A stretch of DNA of 64,000 nucleotides, taken from Paracoccaceae bacterium (GTDB taxonomy: Bacteria > Pseudomonadota > Alphaproteobacteria > Rhodobacterales > Rhodobacteraceae). The stretch covers positions 117,398 to 181,397 of the forward strand of contig VYFX01000077.1 in the NCBI GenBank assembly GCA_009842205.1, read 5' to 3'. Below the pieces are notes generated by a model that was not told the origin of the DNA, searched no databases, and saw nothing but the letters and a program-made list of their open reading frames with translations. The translations under genes were made by a program, and so were the position numbers. Positions 1 to 7,898 of this stretch are shown piece by piece (position 1 is the stretch's first letter; each line of letters begins with the position of its first letter).

Positions 1-787
1 AATCAGGTAAATCGACTTGTTCCTTGGTTGTGTCCAATTCACCAATTAGCACATTGAAATCCTCGACATAATCCGATCGAATATCATCCAGGTTACATAT
101 ACATAAGGCAGGAGATACTGGTGGCTCATCTTTGAATGTTTTCAACAGATTCGGTGGTGGATATGATAGGTTTAAGCCATCCCTTGAATCATAATACGAA
201 ACCAAATCACCGAAGTAGGCAATGTCTTCAATGAAGTTTGCAAGCAAACCCACCCTGTTGAGTGAATTGAGATTATCAGTCAATCCATATCTTGGAACAC
301 TACCAAACGAAGGTACATAACTGAACAGACCCAACTCGGATGCGGTCAAACAAAAATCATATCCCCTTCCTATCCCCAAGCCAAGGCTTGGCCTGCTTTC
401 CAATACTGCCTGCCCGATGGATGAGATTAAAATATTTCTTGTTGATACATCAGTGGCTCCTGAACTGGCTTTTATCTTGTCTGAATTCAATATGACAGCC
501 AAGGCTCCATGAGTGTTCAGCAGATCTTCCACCGTGGAATTACCTGTAAAACCTTCAGGTCTGTTCAAGGCCAGGGCAACAGGAATGCCATGTAAAGTAC
601 CCAAAGGCTTGCCATGCAATGTCATGAGATCAAGCACTTGAGCACGGTCCCTGTCAACAATGAATTCATCTTTGCTTGAACTTTCCGATAAATCAGCAAG
701 CAATTCTTCCGAAGTCGTATGTCGGTCCTTGATACAGGCAAGCAATGTATTAACCGTTAGATATTTTCTTGCTTCACGTTCAGACAT
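1..787 (-). CDS. Amidase-signature family protein, catalytically degenerate, partial (C-terminus off window)
   Basis: An open frame starts at an ATG (785-787) and stays open to the window edge, giving 262 residues without the C-terminus. It aligns with the GatA/amidase core: LHGIPVAL at residues 65-72, then VPRYGLTDNLNSLNRVG near 164-180, where amidases have the conserved RYGL...SLD.VGP stretch, followed by an IEDIA segment. The catalytic triad looks destroyed. The Lys expected after LHGIPVA aligns with Ala73, and the nucleophilic Ser of the usual GxDxGGS aligns with Asp144 (GIGRGYDF). Only a Ser pair at 122-123 resembles the cis-Ser motif. It starts 4 bp after the dctM stop, so it is probably the last gene of the TRAP operon seen here. 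Family membership is clear; loss of activity is inferred from alignment by eye. A binding or regulatory role linked to the transported substrate is possible. Confidence 0.75.
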   Translation of the reverse strand, partial: MSEREARKYLTVNTLLACIKDRHTTSEELLADLSESSSKDEFIVDRDRAQVLDLMTLHGKPLGTLHGIPVALALNRPEGFTGNSTVEDLLNTHGALAVILNSDKIKASSGATDVSTRNILISSIGQAVLESRPSLGLGIGRGYDFCLTASELGLFSYVPSFGSVPRYGLTDNLNSLNRVGLLANFIEDIAYFGDLVSYYDSRDGLNLSYPPPNLLKTFKDEPPVSPALCICNLDDIRSDYVEDFNVLIGELDTTKEQVDLPD

Positions 788-791
788 GTTT

Positions 792-2153
792 TTAGGGAAT
801 ATATTCGCCGAAAAGATAGTCGGGAAACCACAAGGCAATTTGCGGGAATTGATACATGAGTATCATGGCAAATATAACGATCGCCAGATAAGGTAGAATA
901 CCCTTGAATATGTCAACCAGTTCAATCTGTGTCTTGAGTACCCCCTTCAGGTAATATGCTGACATTGCCATCGGAGGTGTCAGGAACGAGGTTTGTAAAT
1001 TCAGTGCCACCAGCATTGCGAAAAAATACGGATTGACATTGAACGTGTCCAGCATGGGAAGAAAGATCGGTACGAAGATGATCAAAATTTCCGACCACTC
1101 CAAGGGCCATCCCAATATGAAAATTATCAGCTGAACAAGAACCAGGAATTGCCAAGGTTCCAGATTCAATGCCAGAACCCAATTCTCAATAACGTCATGC
1201 CCCCCTAGATAGGAAAATACCGAGGCAAAGGTCCAGGAACCCACAAACAACCAGCACACCATGGCGGTGGCCTTGGCTGTCAAAAAGACACTCTCCTTCA
1301 ACCTTGACCAAGTCAGGGATTTATAGAAAATGGCCAGTATCAAACCACCTAGTGCTCCCATTGCAGCTGCTTCTGCAGGTGTAGCCAATCCACCCAGGAT
1401 TGAACCGAGTACAAGCAGGATAAGGATGGTTAGTGGTACAAAGGAGACAATAAGATCCTTGATTATTTCCCATTGGGGTGGTACCGATTCCATGATTGGT
1501 TTGGGTGCTATACTTGGGTTAATCAAGGACCTGGTCAAAACATAAACAATATATAGACCGGATAACAATAAGCCTGGAAACACGGCTGCAGCATATAAAC
1601 GCAAGGGTGACAATTCGGCAATTGCTGCATATACGATCAACATGATCGAGGGGGGAATGAGAATGCCAAGGGTTCCTCCTGCACAAATTACACCCGAAGC
1701 AAAGGTCTTGTCATATGAAGCCTTGGCCATCGCTGGAAAGGCCAGCAATCCCATTAGGGTGACCACTGCCCCAACTATACCGGATGCGGTTGAAAATATC
1801 GTACAAGTAATCAGGGCGGCAATCGCCATTGAGCCTGGTAAATGTCTTGCTGCCATTTGAATTGAATAAAAGAGGCGATTGACGATATTTGCCCGTTCGA
1901 CGACATACCCCATCATCAGGAACAGTGGAATTGCCACCAGGGTATCATTCTCCATTACCGAATAGGTATTTTGATTGAGAAGGTAAAAGATTTGATTGTT
2001 GAAAATATCAAGGAAGCTGTCGTATCCGCTGTAATAAGCATAAAACCCAAAACCTACCCCCATGGCAATCAAGGTAAAGGCTATGGGAAATCCGAGAAGT
2101 ACCAAGACAATGAACATGCATAGCATTAAAATTGCTACTTCGGGGTTAGTCAT
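792..2153 (-). CDS. dctM: TRAP transporter large permease subunit (DctM type)
   Basis: A 453-residue, very hydrophobic protein of usual DctM length with about 12 predicted membrane segments. Family hallmarks are visible: GVVGAVVTLMGLLAFPAMA-like and CAGGTLGILIPPSIMLIVYA segments (residues near 130-175) and the second-half GWPLEWSEILIIFVPIF and LTPPMAMSAYYL stretches. TRAP large subunits form the sodium- or proton-coupled translocation channel in the inner membrane and act with a small membrane subunit and a periplasmic binding protein. It lies downstream of dctQ (40 bp) and dctP on the same strand. The substrate is not readable from this subunit. Confidence 0.95.
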   Translation of the reverse strand: MTNPEVAILMLCMFIVLVLLGFPIAFTLIAMGVGFGFYAYYSGYDSFLDIFNNQIFYLLNQNTYSVMENDTLVAIPLFLMMGYVVERANIVNRLFYSIQMAARHLPGSMAIAALITCTIFSTASGIVGAVVTLMGLLAFPAMAKASYDKTFASGVICAGGTLGILIPPSIMLIVYAAIAELSPLRLYAAAVFPGLLLSGLYIVYVLTRSLINPSIAPKPIMESVPPQWEIIKDLIVSFVPLTILILLVLGSILGGLATPAEAAAMGALGGLILAIFYKSLTWSRLKESVFLTAKATAMVCWLFVGSWTFASVFSYLGGHDVIENWVLALNLEPWQFLVLVQLIIFILGWPLEWSEILIIFVPIFLPMLDTFNVNPYFFAMLVALNLQTSFLTPPMAMSAYYLKGVLKTQIELVDIFKGILPYLAIVIFAMILMYQFPQIALWFPDYLFGEYIP

Positions 2154-2193
2154 TTCAAAATACCACTTTCAAAAAATCGTGTTTGTGAATCAA

Positions 2194-2745
2194 CTACTTT
2201 GTCAACAGTTCTTCAGTCTCGTGAACATCTTCAATTCGGGGAAGCCATTGACCTGAAAACATTGCCTTCCAACAGCGAATTGTCTCTGAAATTCCTTGCA
2301 GAATCAGTAGAAAACCGGCAACGGGAATCAAGGTCTTGAAGAAGTAAATCTGTATCCTGGCCGGACTGTTCCAACTGAACTCCTTGTATCTCCAACTGTC
2401 TTGGGCAATTTCCCAACCGAACCAAAAGAGGGCCAACATGCCCGGGAAGAAAAACAGGATATAGAGTACAAAATCTATCCTGGCTTGCCATTTGACCGGA
2501 AACAACCGATAAAATACATCACCCCTGACATGGGAATCCTGGGCCAGGGCATAGGGACCTGCCATCAAAAACAAGGCTCCATACATCTGAACCATCATGT
2601 CAAAAACCCAAACAGTCGGGCTATTGAATACATACCGAACGATGACTTCATAAGAAACCGACAGGGTCAGAATCAGAATACACCAGCCGAAGGCTCTACC
2701 TATCCACTGGCTTATTCCTTCCATGCCATGAATTATGCGTTCCAA
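2194..2745 (-). CDS. dctQ: TRAP transporter small permease subunit (DctQ type)
   Basis: A 183-residue protein with four hydrophobic segments and the DctQ features: an early SYEVIVRYVFNSPTVWV motif (residues about 30-46), then the GALFLMAGPYALAQDSHVRGDVFY region typical of the family. DctQ joins DctM in the inner membrane and is needed for uptake driven by an ion gradient. The start is a TTG, supported by a strong AGGAGG ribosome-binding site a few bases upstream. That site follows the hairpin between dctP and dctQ. Confidence 0.92.
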   Translation of the reverse strand: MERIIHGMEGISQWIGRAFGWCILILTLSVSYEVIVRYVFNSPTVWVFDMMVQMYGALFLMAGPYALAQDSHVRGDVFYRLFPVKWQARIDFVLYILFFFPGMLALFWFGWEIAQDSWRYKEFSWNSPARIQIYFFKTLIPVAGFLLILQGISETIRCWKAMFSGQWLPRIEDVHETEELLTK

Positions 2746-2756
2746 AACTTCCTCCT

Positions 2757-2792
2757 AAAAAAACACGAGGGATAAACCCTCCCCCGTGTTTT
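2757..2792 (-). terminator. Intercistronic hairpin with U-tract between dctP and dctQ
   Basis: On the minus strand an AAACACG / CGTGTTT stem encloses an AGGG / CCCT stem with a TTTAT loop and a four-G bulge, and ends in a run of T. It sits in the 58-bp gap after dctP and just before the dctQ ribosome-binding site. This arrangement is typical of partial terminators or 3' stabilisers that make the binding protein more abundant than the permease. The structure is seen; the effect is inferred. Confidence 0.65.
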
Positions 2793-2803
2793 ATTTGCTT
2801 GTT

Positions 2804-3907
2804 TTAACTACCGAAGTAATGGTTGTAGGCCAACTTGTAATCTGGTTGATTCAAGTTCAGGTAATTCATTACACTCTCGGCGTAGGCCTTCTGGCTTTCA
2901 ATGACCTTGGCAAAGAAGGGATCCTCATTGCTGAGTCTTTCGATAACGATATCCCATGCGACCAACTGGGCTTTCATGACAGAATCGGGAGTACGGTACA
3001 CGTTGACACCGTAATCATTCTGCAAGGAAACCAAATCTTCTGCATACTGGGTTGTATTATGCCAATAGAAATTGGAATTCTCAGCTTCGGCGGCATACTT
3101 CAAAATGGCCTGCAGCTCAGGAGAAAGTGCGTTATACTTGCCCTTGTTAACGGTAACTTCAAAGAATTCCTGACTCTGATGGAATGAAGCCAAGTGATAA
3201 TGCTTGGAAACATCCTGCATGCCGAAATCCTTGTCGGAAGTCGGATTGTTGAACTCCGCGGCATCAATGAGGTTGGACTTCATGGCAGGCTGAATCTCTC
3301 CACCTGGCAACTGAACAACACTCATGCCCATTTCAAGAAGAACATCAGCAGCCAATCCGACTGTTCGATACTTCAAACCTTCCATTTGACTGGCATCAGT
3401 GATATGTTCCTTGAACCACCCCAGTGGCTGGGCAGGCATCGGTGAAAAGAAGAAAGAAACCAAATTCAACTGAAGAGTATCCATCAACTCATTGAATAGT
3501 TCCTGGCCTCCCCCGTAATGGACCCAACCCAAAACTTCCTGGCTGGACCAGCCAAAGCAAGGTCCTGTACCAAACAGTGAAGCCGTTGGTGATTTTGAAT
3601 ACCAGTAGGCAGGTACATAAAAGGCGGCATCCAGAACTCCACGATGAACTGCATCTTGCATCTGGCTTGTCTTGACAACTGAATTGACAGGCAGTACCTC
3701 GATTTGAAGTGCATCACCGGCCATTTCATTGACGCGTTTCACATAATTCTGGGTATTTTCATAAAATATACCCCCACCCCAAGCACTCTGAAGCTTGAGA
3801 ACTGTGGTTTCCGCCCTGGCAATCGACGGCGCAGATAATGCACCCGCAGCAGCACCAGCTACTGCAGCCCCTCTGATAAAACCACGGCGATTGATTTTGT
3901 CTGACAT
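2804..3907 (-). CDS. dctP: TRAP transporter substrate-binding protein, TakP-like, Tat-exported
   Basis: This 367-residue periplasmic solute receptor begins with a twin-arginine signal (NRRGFIRGAAVAGAAAG, cleavage near ARA at about residue 32). The mature part follows the large TRAP receptor group that includes the alpha-keto acid protein TakP and mannitol/chloroaromatic receptors: the QPLGWF segment after the first half, LKYRTVGLAADVL, then LPGGEIQPAMKSNLIDAAEFNNP, where the conserved Arg and Glu that hold a carboxylate ligand sit. A carboxylate such as a 2-keto acid is the most likely ligand, by family only. It is first in the operon dctP-dctQ-dctM-amidase-like. A palindrome lies about 30 bp upstream of the start. 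Confidence 0.92.
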   Translation of the reverse strand: MSDKINRRGFIRGAAVAGAAAGALSAPSIARAETTVLKLQSAWGGGIFYENTQNYVKRVNEMAGDALQIEVLPVNSVVKTSQMQDAVHRGVLDAAFYVPAYWYSKSPTASLFGTGPCFGWSSQEVLGWVHYGGGQELFNELMDTLQLNLVSFFFSPMPAQPLGWFKEHITDASQMEGLKYRTVGLAADVLLEMGMSVVQLPGGEIQPAMKSNLIDAAEFNNPTSDKDFGMQDVSKHYHLASFHQSQEFFEVTVNKGKYNALSPELQAILKYAAEAENSNFYWHNTTQYAEDLVSLQNDYGVNVYRTPDSVMKAQLVAWDIVIERLSNEDPFFAKVIESQKAYAESVMNYLNLNQPDYKLAYNHYFGS

Positions 3908-3935
3908 ATAATTCTCCTTCCATAAGTGGTTAATT

Positions 3936-3957
3936 TTATAAGTCGCAATTCTTATAA
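3936..3957. promoter_or_regulatory. Inverted repeat upstream of the TRAP operon, candidate operator
   Basis: TTATAAG, an 8-base spacer and CTTATAA form a perfect 7+7 inverted repeat 29-50 bp upstream of the dctP start codon. Transporter operons of this kind are often controlled by GntR- or IclR-type regulators that bind such palindromes. No regulator gene is adjacent. The AT-rich sequence could also arise by chance. Confidence 0.35.
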
Positions 3958-4084
3958 TTCATTTTTTCTATGTTTACCAATAAATTGCTTCCAATTTTGC
4001 TTATGGTTGTGTTCGGATTGAAATTAATCCGAAATAATTTAAATATTTGTGTGGGATTGGTACTTGATTTTGGGATGAGAAAAA

Positions 4085-4663
4085 ATGGAAACTACCGACG
4101 ACTTGAATGCTGTTCCGATAACATTGTATAAATGGGCCGGTGCCTGGGGACCGTTTAAGGTAAAAATTCCATGTGGTGAATGCACTTTGACACTTGATAT
4201 CATCAAGGATACCATGGAATCGGAACTGACCGATGTACCTGTGAAGCTAGAGGTTCGAGAATGGTTGTCCGAATGGTGGAAACCATTGCTGGTCGGAGGA
4301 TGGCACGCACCAATAGTAATCGTTGATGGCAAGGTGGTCAATCAAGGCAATGCCCTCAACAGAGGGGTTTTGACCGAAGCCGTAATCAATGCTTATGTCA
4401 AGCGAACATCCATCAAGGGCAACAAATTGTTCGGCAAGGTTACCTGCCCACATTGTACCAAGGCCAAGCAACGATTGAGTGAGTCCAATATTGACTTCAC
4501 CTATCATGATGTGGTGAAAGAACCCCTGTCGCTCTATGAAATGCTGGCTAGGGTGAAACCCATCGTGGGACCCAAGACACCCATAACCGTACCACAAATA
4601 TGGCTGGAGGGAAATTATGTTGGGGGAGCCAATGAGCTTTCAAGTCATTTGGAAAACGGCTGA
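4085..4663 (+). CDS. Tandem thioredoxin-fold / glutaredoxin protein
   Basis: 192 residues that appear to hold two thioredoxin-fold domains. Residues 10-105 carry a CGEC motif at 30-33 and an APIVIVDG segment near 75-82 that looks like the cis-Pro strand and following turn. Residues 113-190 are a recognisable glutaredoxin: LFGKVTCPHC with the active-site CPHC at 121-124, a TVPQIWLEG cis-Pro segment and GGANEL near the end, where glutaredoxins bind glutathione. Both domains keep a CxxC pair, so either could carry out dithiol exchange. No signal peptide is evident, so it is probably cytosolic. It lies alone on its strand, 111 bp before ilvI, divergent from the TRAP operon. The C-terminal assignment is firm; the N-terminal fold is inferred. 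Confidence 0.75.
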   Translation: METTDDLNAVPITLYKWAGAWGPFKVKIPCGECTLTLDIIKDTMESELTDVPVKLEVREWLSEWWKPLLVGGWHAPIVIVDGKVVNQGNALNRGVLTEAVINAYVKRTSIKGNKLFGKVTCPHCTKAKQRLSESNIDFTYHDVVKEPLSLYEMLARVKPIVGPKTPITVPQIWLEGNYVGGANELSSHLENG

Positions 4664-4774
4664 AGCTACCTTTATTAACCTTCTAAGTTCTCTGCTCCAT
4701 TTAGTTTTGCAAGTCAGAATTTCTTCCACCAAATTATCTACAATCCTGATGAAATCAGAAAGGTAAATCAAACC

Positions 4775-6565
4775 ATGGATCAACTTGAAAATAACAAGAC
4801 GAAATACCCCCGGATGACAGGGGCACAAATGGTTGTTCAAGCCCTCAAGGACCATGGTGTGGACACGGTATTCGGTTATCCAGGTGGTGCTGTCCTGCCA
4901 ATTTATGACGAAATATTCCAGCAAAATGAAATCCGTCATTTTCTGGTTCGGCATGAACAGGGAGCTGTTCATGCTGCCGAGGGTTACGCCAGGTCAACAG
5001 GAAAACCCGGAGTTGTGCTGGTTACTTCAGGCCCCGGAGCTACAAATGCAGTTACTGGATTAACCGATGCCTTGATGGATTCAATTCCCATTGTTGTTAT
5101 TTCCGGCCAGGTTCCAACCTTCATGATTGGCAACGATGCTTTTCAGGAAGCTGACACGGTTGGCATTACCCGTCCCTGCACCAAGCATAATTGGCTGGTC
5201 AAGGAAACTGATGCCTTGGGGCCGGCCTTTCATGAGGCCTTTCATGTTGCCTTGCACGGCAGGCCAGGACCCGTACTCATTGATATTCCAAAGGATGTTC
5301 AATTTGCCACAGGTAATTATGTCCCTCTCGATATCGCACCGAAAAGCAAATATAATCCCAGAACCAAGGGGGATACTGACGAAATAGAGTTTCTGGTCAG
5401 TTTGATCGAAACCGCCGAGAGGCCTATATTCTATACGGGAGGCGGAGTCATAAATTCCGGCACACAAGCATGCCGAACCCTGCAGGAATTGGTTGATGAG
5501 ACCGGATTTCCGATTACATCCACCCTCATGGGATTGGGTGCCTATCCCGCTTCCGGTTCCCATTGGCTTGGAATGCTTGGCATGCATGGCACATATGAAG
5601 CAAACATTGCAATGTACGAATGTGACCTGATGATCAATGTCGGGGCAAGATTTGATGACCGAATTACGGGTCGCGTAAGTGATTTCAGTCCTGGTTCAAC
5701 CAAAGCCCATATTGATATTGACAGATCATCGATCAACAAGGTTATTCCAACCGAAATACCCATCGTCGGGGATGCCGGAATTGTCTTGCAACAGATTCTT
5801 GAACTGTGGCAATCCAGGGGTAAGAAAACCAACTCGCTTGAAGTTGATAAGTGGTGGCGGAAGATCGAGCATTGGAAAACTCGGGATTGCTTGAGTTACG
5901 AGAATTCAGACACCAGGATCAAGCCTCAATATGCAATTCAAAGACTGGAAGAACTCACACGAAGTTATGACCGGTTTCTGATTACTGATGTTGGCCAACA
6001 CCAGATGTGGGCTGCTCAGTTCATGAAATTGGAGGAACCGAATCGATGGATGACCTCGGGAGGTCTTGGTACCATGGGTTATGGTCTCCCTGCTTCGATT
6101 GGAGTACAGGTGGCGCATCCAGATTCACTTGTTATCAATGTTTCCGGTGATGCCGGGTGGTTGATGAATATGCAGGAAATGGGAACCGCCGTTCAATACC
6201 ACCTCCCCATCAAGCAATTCATTGTCAACAACAAGCGTTTAGGCATGGTTAGACAATGGCAACAAATCCTGCATGGTGAAAGGTATAGCCATTCATGGTC
6301 AGAGGCTCTTCCGGATTTTGTCAAATTGGCTGAAGCCTTCGGTTGCAAGGGGATTGTCATATCCAATCCCGCGGACCTTGATGAGGCCATAATGGAAATG
6401 ATGGCCTTTAATGGTCCGGTTATTGTTGATTGCCAGGTTACAGAGCATGAAAACTGTTTCCCCATGATTCCATCTGGTGAACCTCACAACAAAATGATTT
6501 TTGAAGAGGATATTCAGGTTCAGGAAGATCAATTGGTTGGCAAGGAAGGCTCCGTCCTAGTTTAG
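4775..6565 (+). CDS. ilvI: Acetolactate synthase, large (catalytic) subunit
   Basis: 596 residues, the normal length for the anabolic biosynthetic enzyme (AHAS) that condenses pyruvate with pyruvate or 2-oxobutyrate in valine, leucine and isoleucine synthesis. The three ThDP-enzyme domains are present. The N-terminal [14 protein letters not shown] and [16 protein letters not shown] hold the cofactor-activating Glu (near residue 66). A central FAD-binding domain follows. The C-terminal [11 protein letters not shown]...[12 protein letters not shown] (about 454-495) binds Mg-ThDP. The start ATG has AGAAAGG upstream. The regulatory subunit gene follows after 15 bp. The name ilvB would be equally valid. 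Confidence 0.97.
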   Translation: MDQLENNKTKYPRMTGAQMVVQALKDHGVDTVFGYPGGAVLPIYDEIFQQNEIRHFLVRHEQGAVHAAEGYARSTGKPGVVLVTSGPGATNAVTGLTDALMDSIPIVVISGQVPTFMIGNDAFQEADTVGITRPCTKHNWLVKETDALGPAFHEAFHVALHGRPGPVLIDIPKDVQFATGNYVPLDIAPKSKYNPRTKGDTDEIEFLVSLIETAERPIFYTGGGVINSGTQACRTLQELVDETGFPITSTLMGLGAYPASGSHWLGMLGMHGTYEANIAMYECDLMINVGARFDDRITGRVSDFSPGSTKAHIDIDRSSINKVIPTEIPIVGDAGIVLQQILELWQSRGKKTNSLEVDKWWRKIEHWKTRDCLSYENSDTRIKPQYAIQRLEELTRSYDRFLITDVGQHQMWAAQFMKLEEPNRWMTSGGLGTMGYGLPASIGVQVAHPDSLVINVSGDAGWLMNMQEMGTAVQYHLPIKQFIVNNKRLGMVRQWQQILHGERYSHSWSEALPDFVKLAEAFGCKGIVISNPADLDEAIMEMMAFNGPVIVDCQVTEHENCFPMIPSGEPHNKMIFEEDIQVQEDQLVGKEGSVLV

Positions 6566-6580
6566 TTTGGTAGAAGAAAA

Positions 6581-7144
6581 ATGAATTCTTTAAGATTGAA
6601 AAAAGGTGTTTCCAGAAAATCAGCTTACGATTTGAAGAACCCGACCGAAGATGTTCTTGAAGTCCATACTTTAACCGTTCTGGTAGATAACGAAGCTGGT
6701 GTACTGGCAAGGGTAATCGGGTTGTTTTCCGGCCGGGGCTATAACATTGAAAGCCTGACTGTATCCGAAGTCGATCACAAGGGAAAACTATCCAGAATTA
6801 CCATCATGACCAAGGGTAAACCCACTGTTATCGAACAGATCAAGGCCCAGTTGGAACGCCTGGTTCCAGTGCATGAGGTTCATGATCTGACAATTGAAGG
6901 ACCTTCCGTTGAAAGGGAGTTGGCCCTGTTGAAAGTCAAGGGTGAAGGCAATCACAGAGTCGAAGCCCTCCGACTCGCCGATATATTCAGAGCACGGGTT
7001 GTCGATTCAACTCTTGAAAGTTTTGTATTTGAATTGACCGGACCTTCGGAAAAGATTGACAAGTTTGCCAGCCTGATGGAACCGCTTGGACTGATTGAAA
7101 TTGCTCGTACTGGTGTGGTAGGTATTTCAAGAGGCGAATACTAA
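6581..7144 (+). CDS. ilvH: Acetolactate synthase, small (regulatory) subunit
   Basis: 187 residues, slightly longer than E. coli IlvH (163) because of an N-terminal extension of about 25 residues before HTLTVLVDNEAGVL. The first ACT domain is clear (VDNEAGVLARVIGLFSGRGYNIESLTV, about residues 35-62) and the ALS_SS C-terminal domain follows. The subunit activates the catalytic chain and confers valine feedback inhibition; the conserved Gly/Asn contacts of the ACT domain are present. It is co-transcribed with ilvI. Confidence 0.95.
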   Translation: MNSLRLKKGVSRKSAYDLKNPTEDVLEVHTLTVLVDNEAGVLARVIGLFSGRGYNIESLTVSEVDHKGKLSRITIMTKGKPTVIEQIKAQLERLVPVHEVHDLTIEGPSVERELALLKVKGEGNHRVEALRLADIFRARVVDSTLESFVFELTGPSEKIDKFASLMEPLGLIEIARTGVVGISRGEY

Positions 7145-7840
7145 CGGTATACTAATCTTATCCGAGTAAGATTATTGACCAATATCTTCATTACCCTCAG
7201 ATTATCATCATCTGCATTATTGAGATTGGGTGATACACTATTCTGTTATAAACTTTCCTTCTCTAGTGACTAAAATATTAACCAGTAGTATTATTGGTCT
7301 ATTAACTGATATCAAGTATCCTGATTGAATATATTTTTCTTTTACTCTCGTTAGTTACAAGTAGAATTGATTATGCTTGCAAGTTTAAAGCAAATTAAAT
7401 GGAATTTGTGTCAGCTGGTAAGCTAGCTACTTTTTCTTTACCTGTTCTTTCCCACCCCAGATTGGAGAATGGGGTTGTGGTAGAAATCGTTTCGGGTGTA
7501 CAATCTGTAAAATTAAATATGTGGAAAAATATCCCTTCGTTTACATACTTTCTGTGGCTTACGAAAAATCATTTTTTATAAATGCCATATCAAATATTGC
7601 AATCATCGACCCACCGTGAGAGCGGTTTGTTCGAGATACGATTATGACAGATGAGTTATACTCGTATACTTTCCAAACTGATCGGAAATTGAAGAAGATA
7701 TTTCCAAATGAAAATACTTTCACAATTCAACATAACCTTCTAACAAGAAAGATAATTGTTGATGGATATCACGTTCGAAGGTCTAGGGAATTGAATTTTA
7801 TTGAATCTCTACCTTTCTCCATTGGTTGAGACTCAGGCAA
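7145..7840. other. About 0.7 kb with no convincing gene
   Basis: This AT-rich gap lies between the convergent ends of ilvH and nrdJ. Just after ilvH there is a weak AATCTTA / TAAGATT hairpin (7154-7173) without a T-run. Two short frames of 60 and 61 codons exist (from 7399 and 7644), but they lack good ribosome-binding sites and recognisable sequence. I see no tRNA or riboswitch. It may be decayed coding sequence. Confidence 0.5.
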
Positions 7841-7864
7841 TGGGCGGCCTGATCAGACCGCCCA
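7841..7864 (-). terminator. GC-rich hairpin after nrdJ
   Basis: TGGGCGG...CCGCCCA is a near-perfect 24-base palindrome 35 bp past the nrdJ stop. On the minus strand the one non-Watson-Crick position becomes a G-U pair, so it folds best in the nrdJ transcript. No T-run follows on that strand, so it may work as a 3' stabiliser or weak terminator. It is also the only strong hairpin between the converging ilvIH and nrdJ genes. Confidence 0.55.
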
Positions 7865-7898
7865 TCTATCTATTATCTATTGAATTTCTTTCAGTAGA

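Noticed and set aside
7399..7829. Two short frames (60 and 61 codons) between ilvH and nrdJ
   Set aside because: No ribosome-binding site, no recognisable sequence, and AT-rich composition like non-coding DNA.
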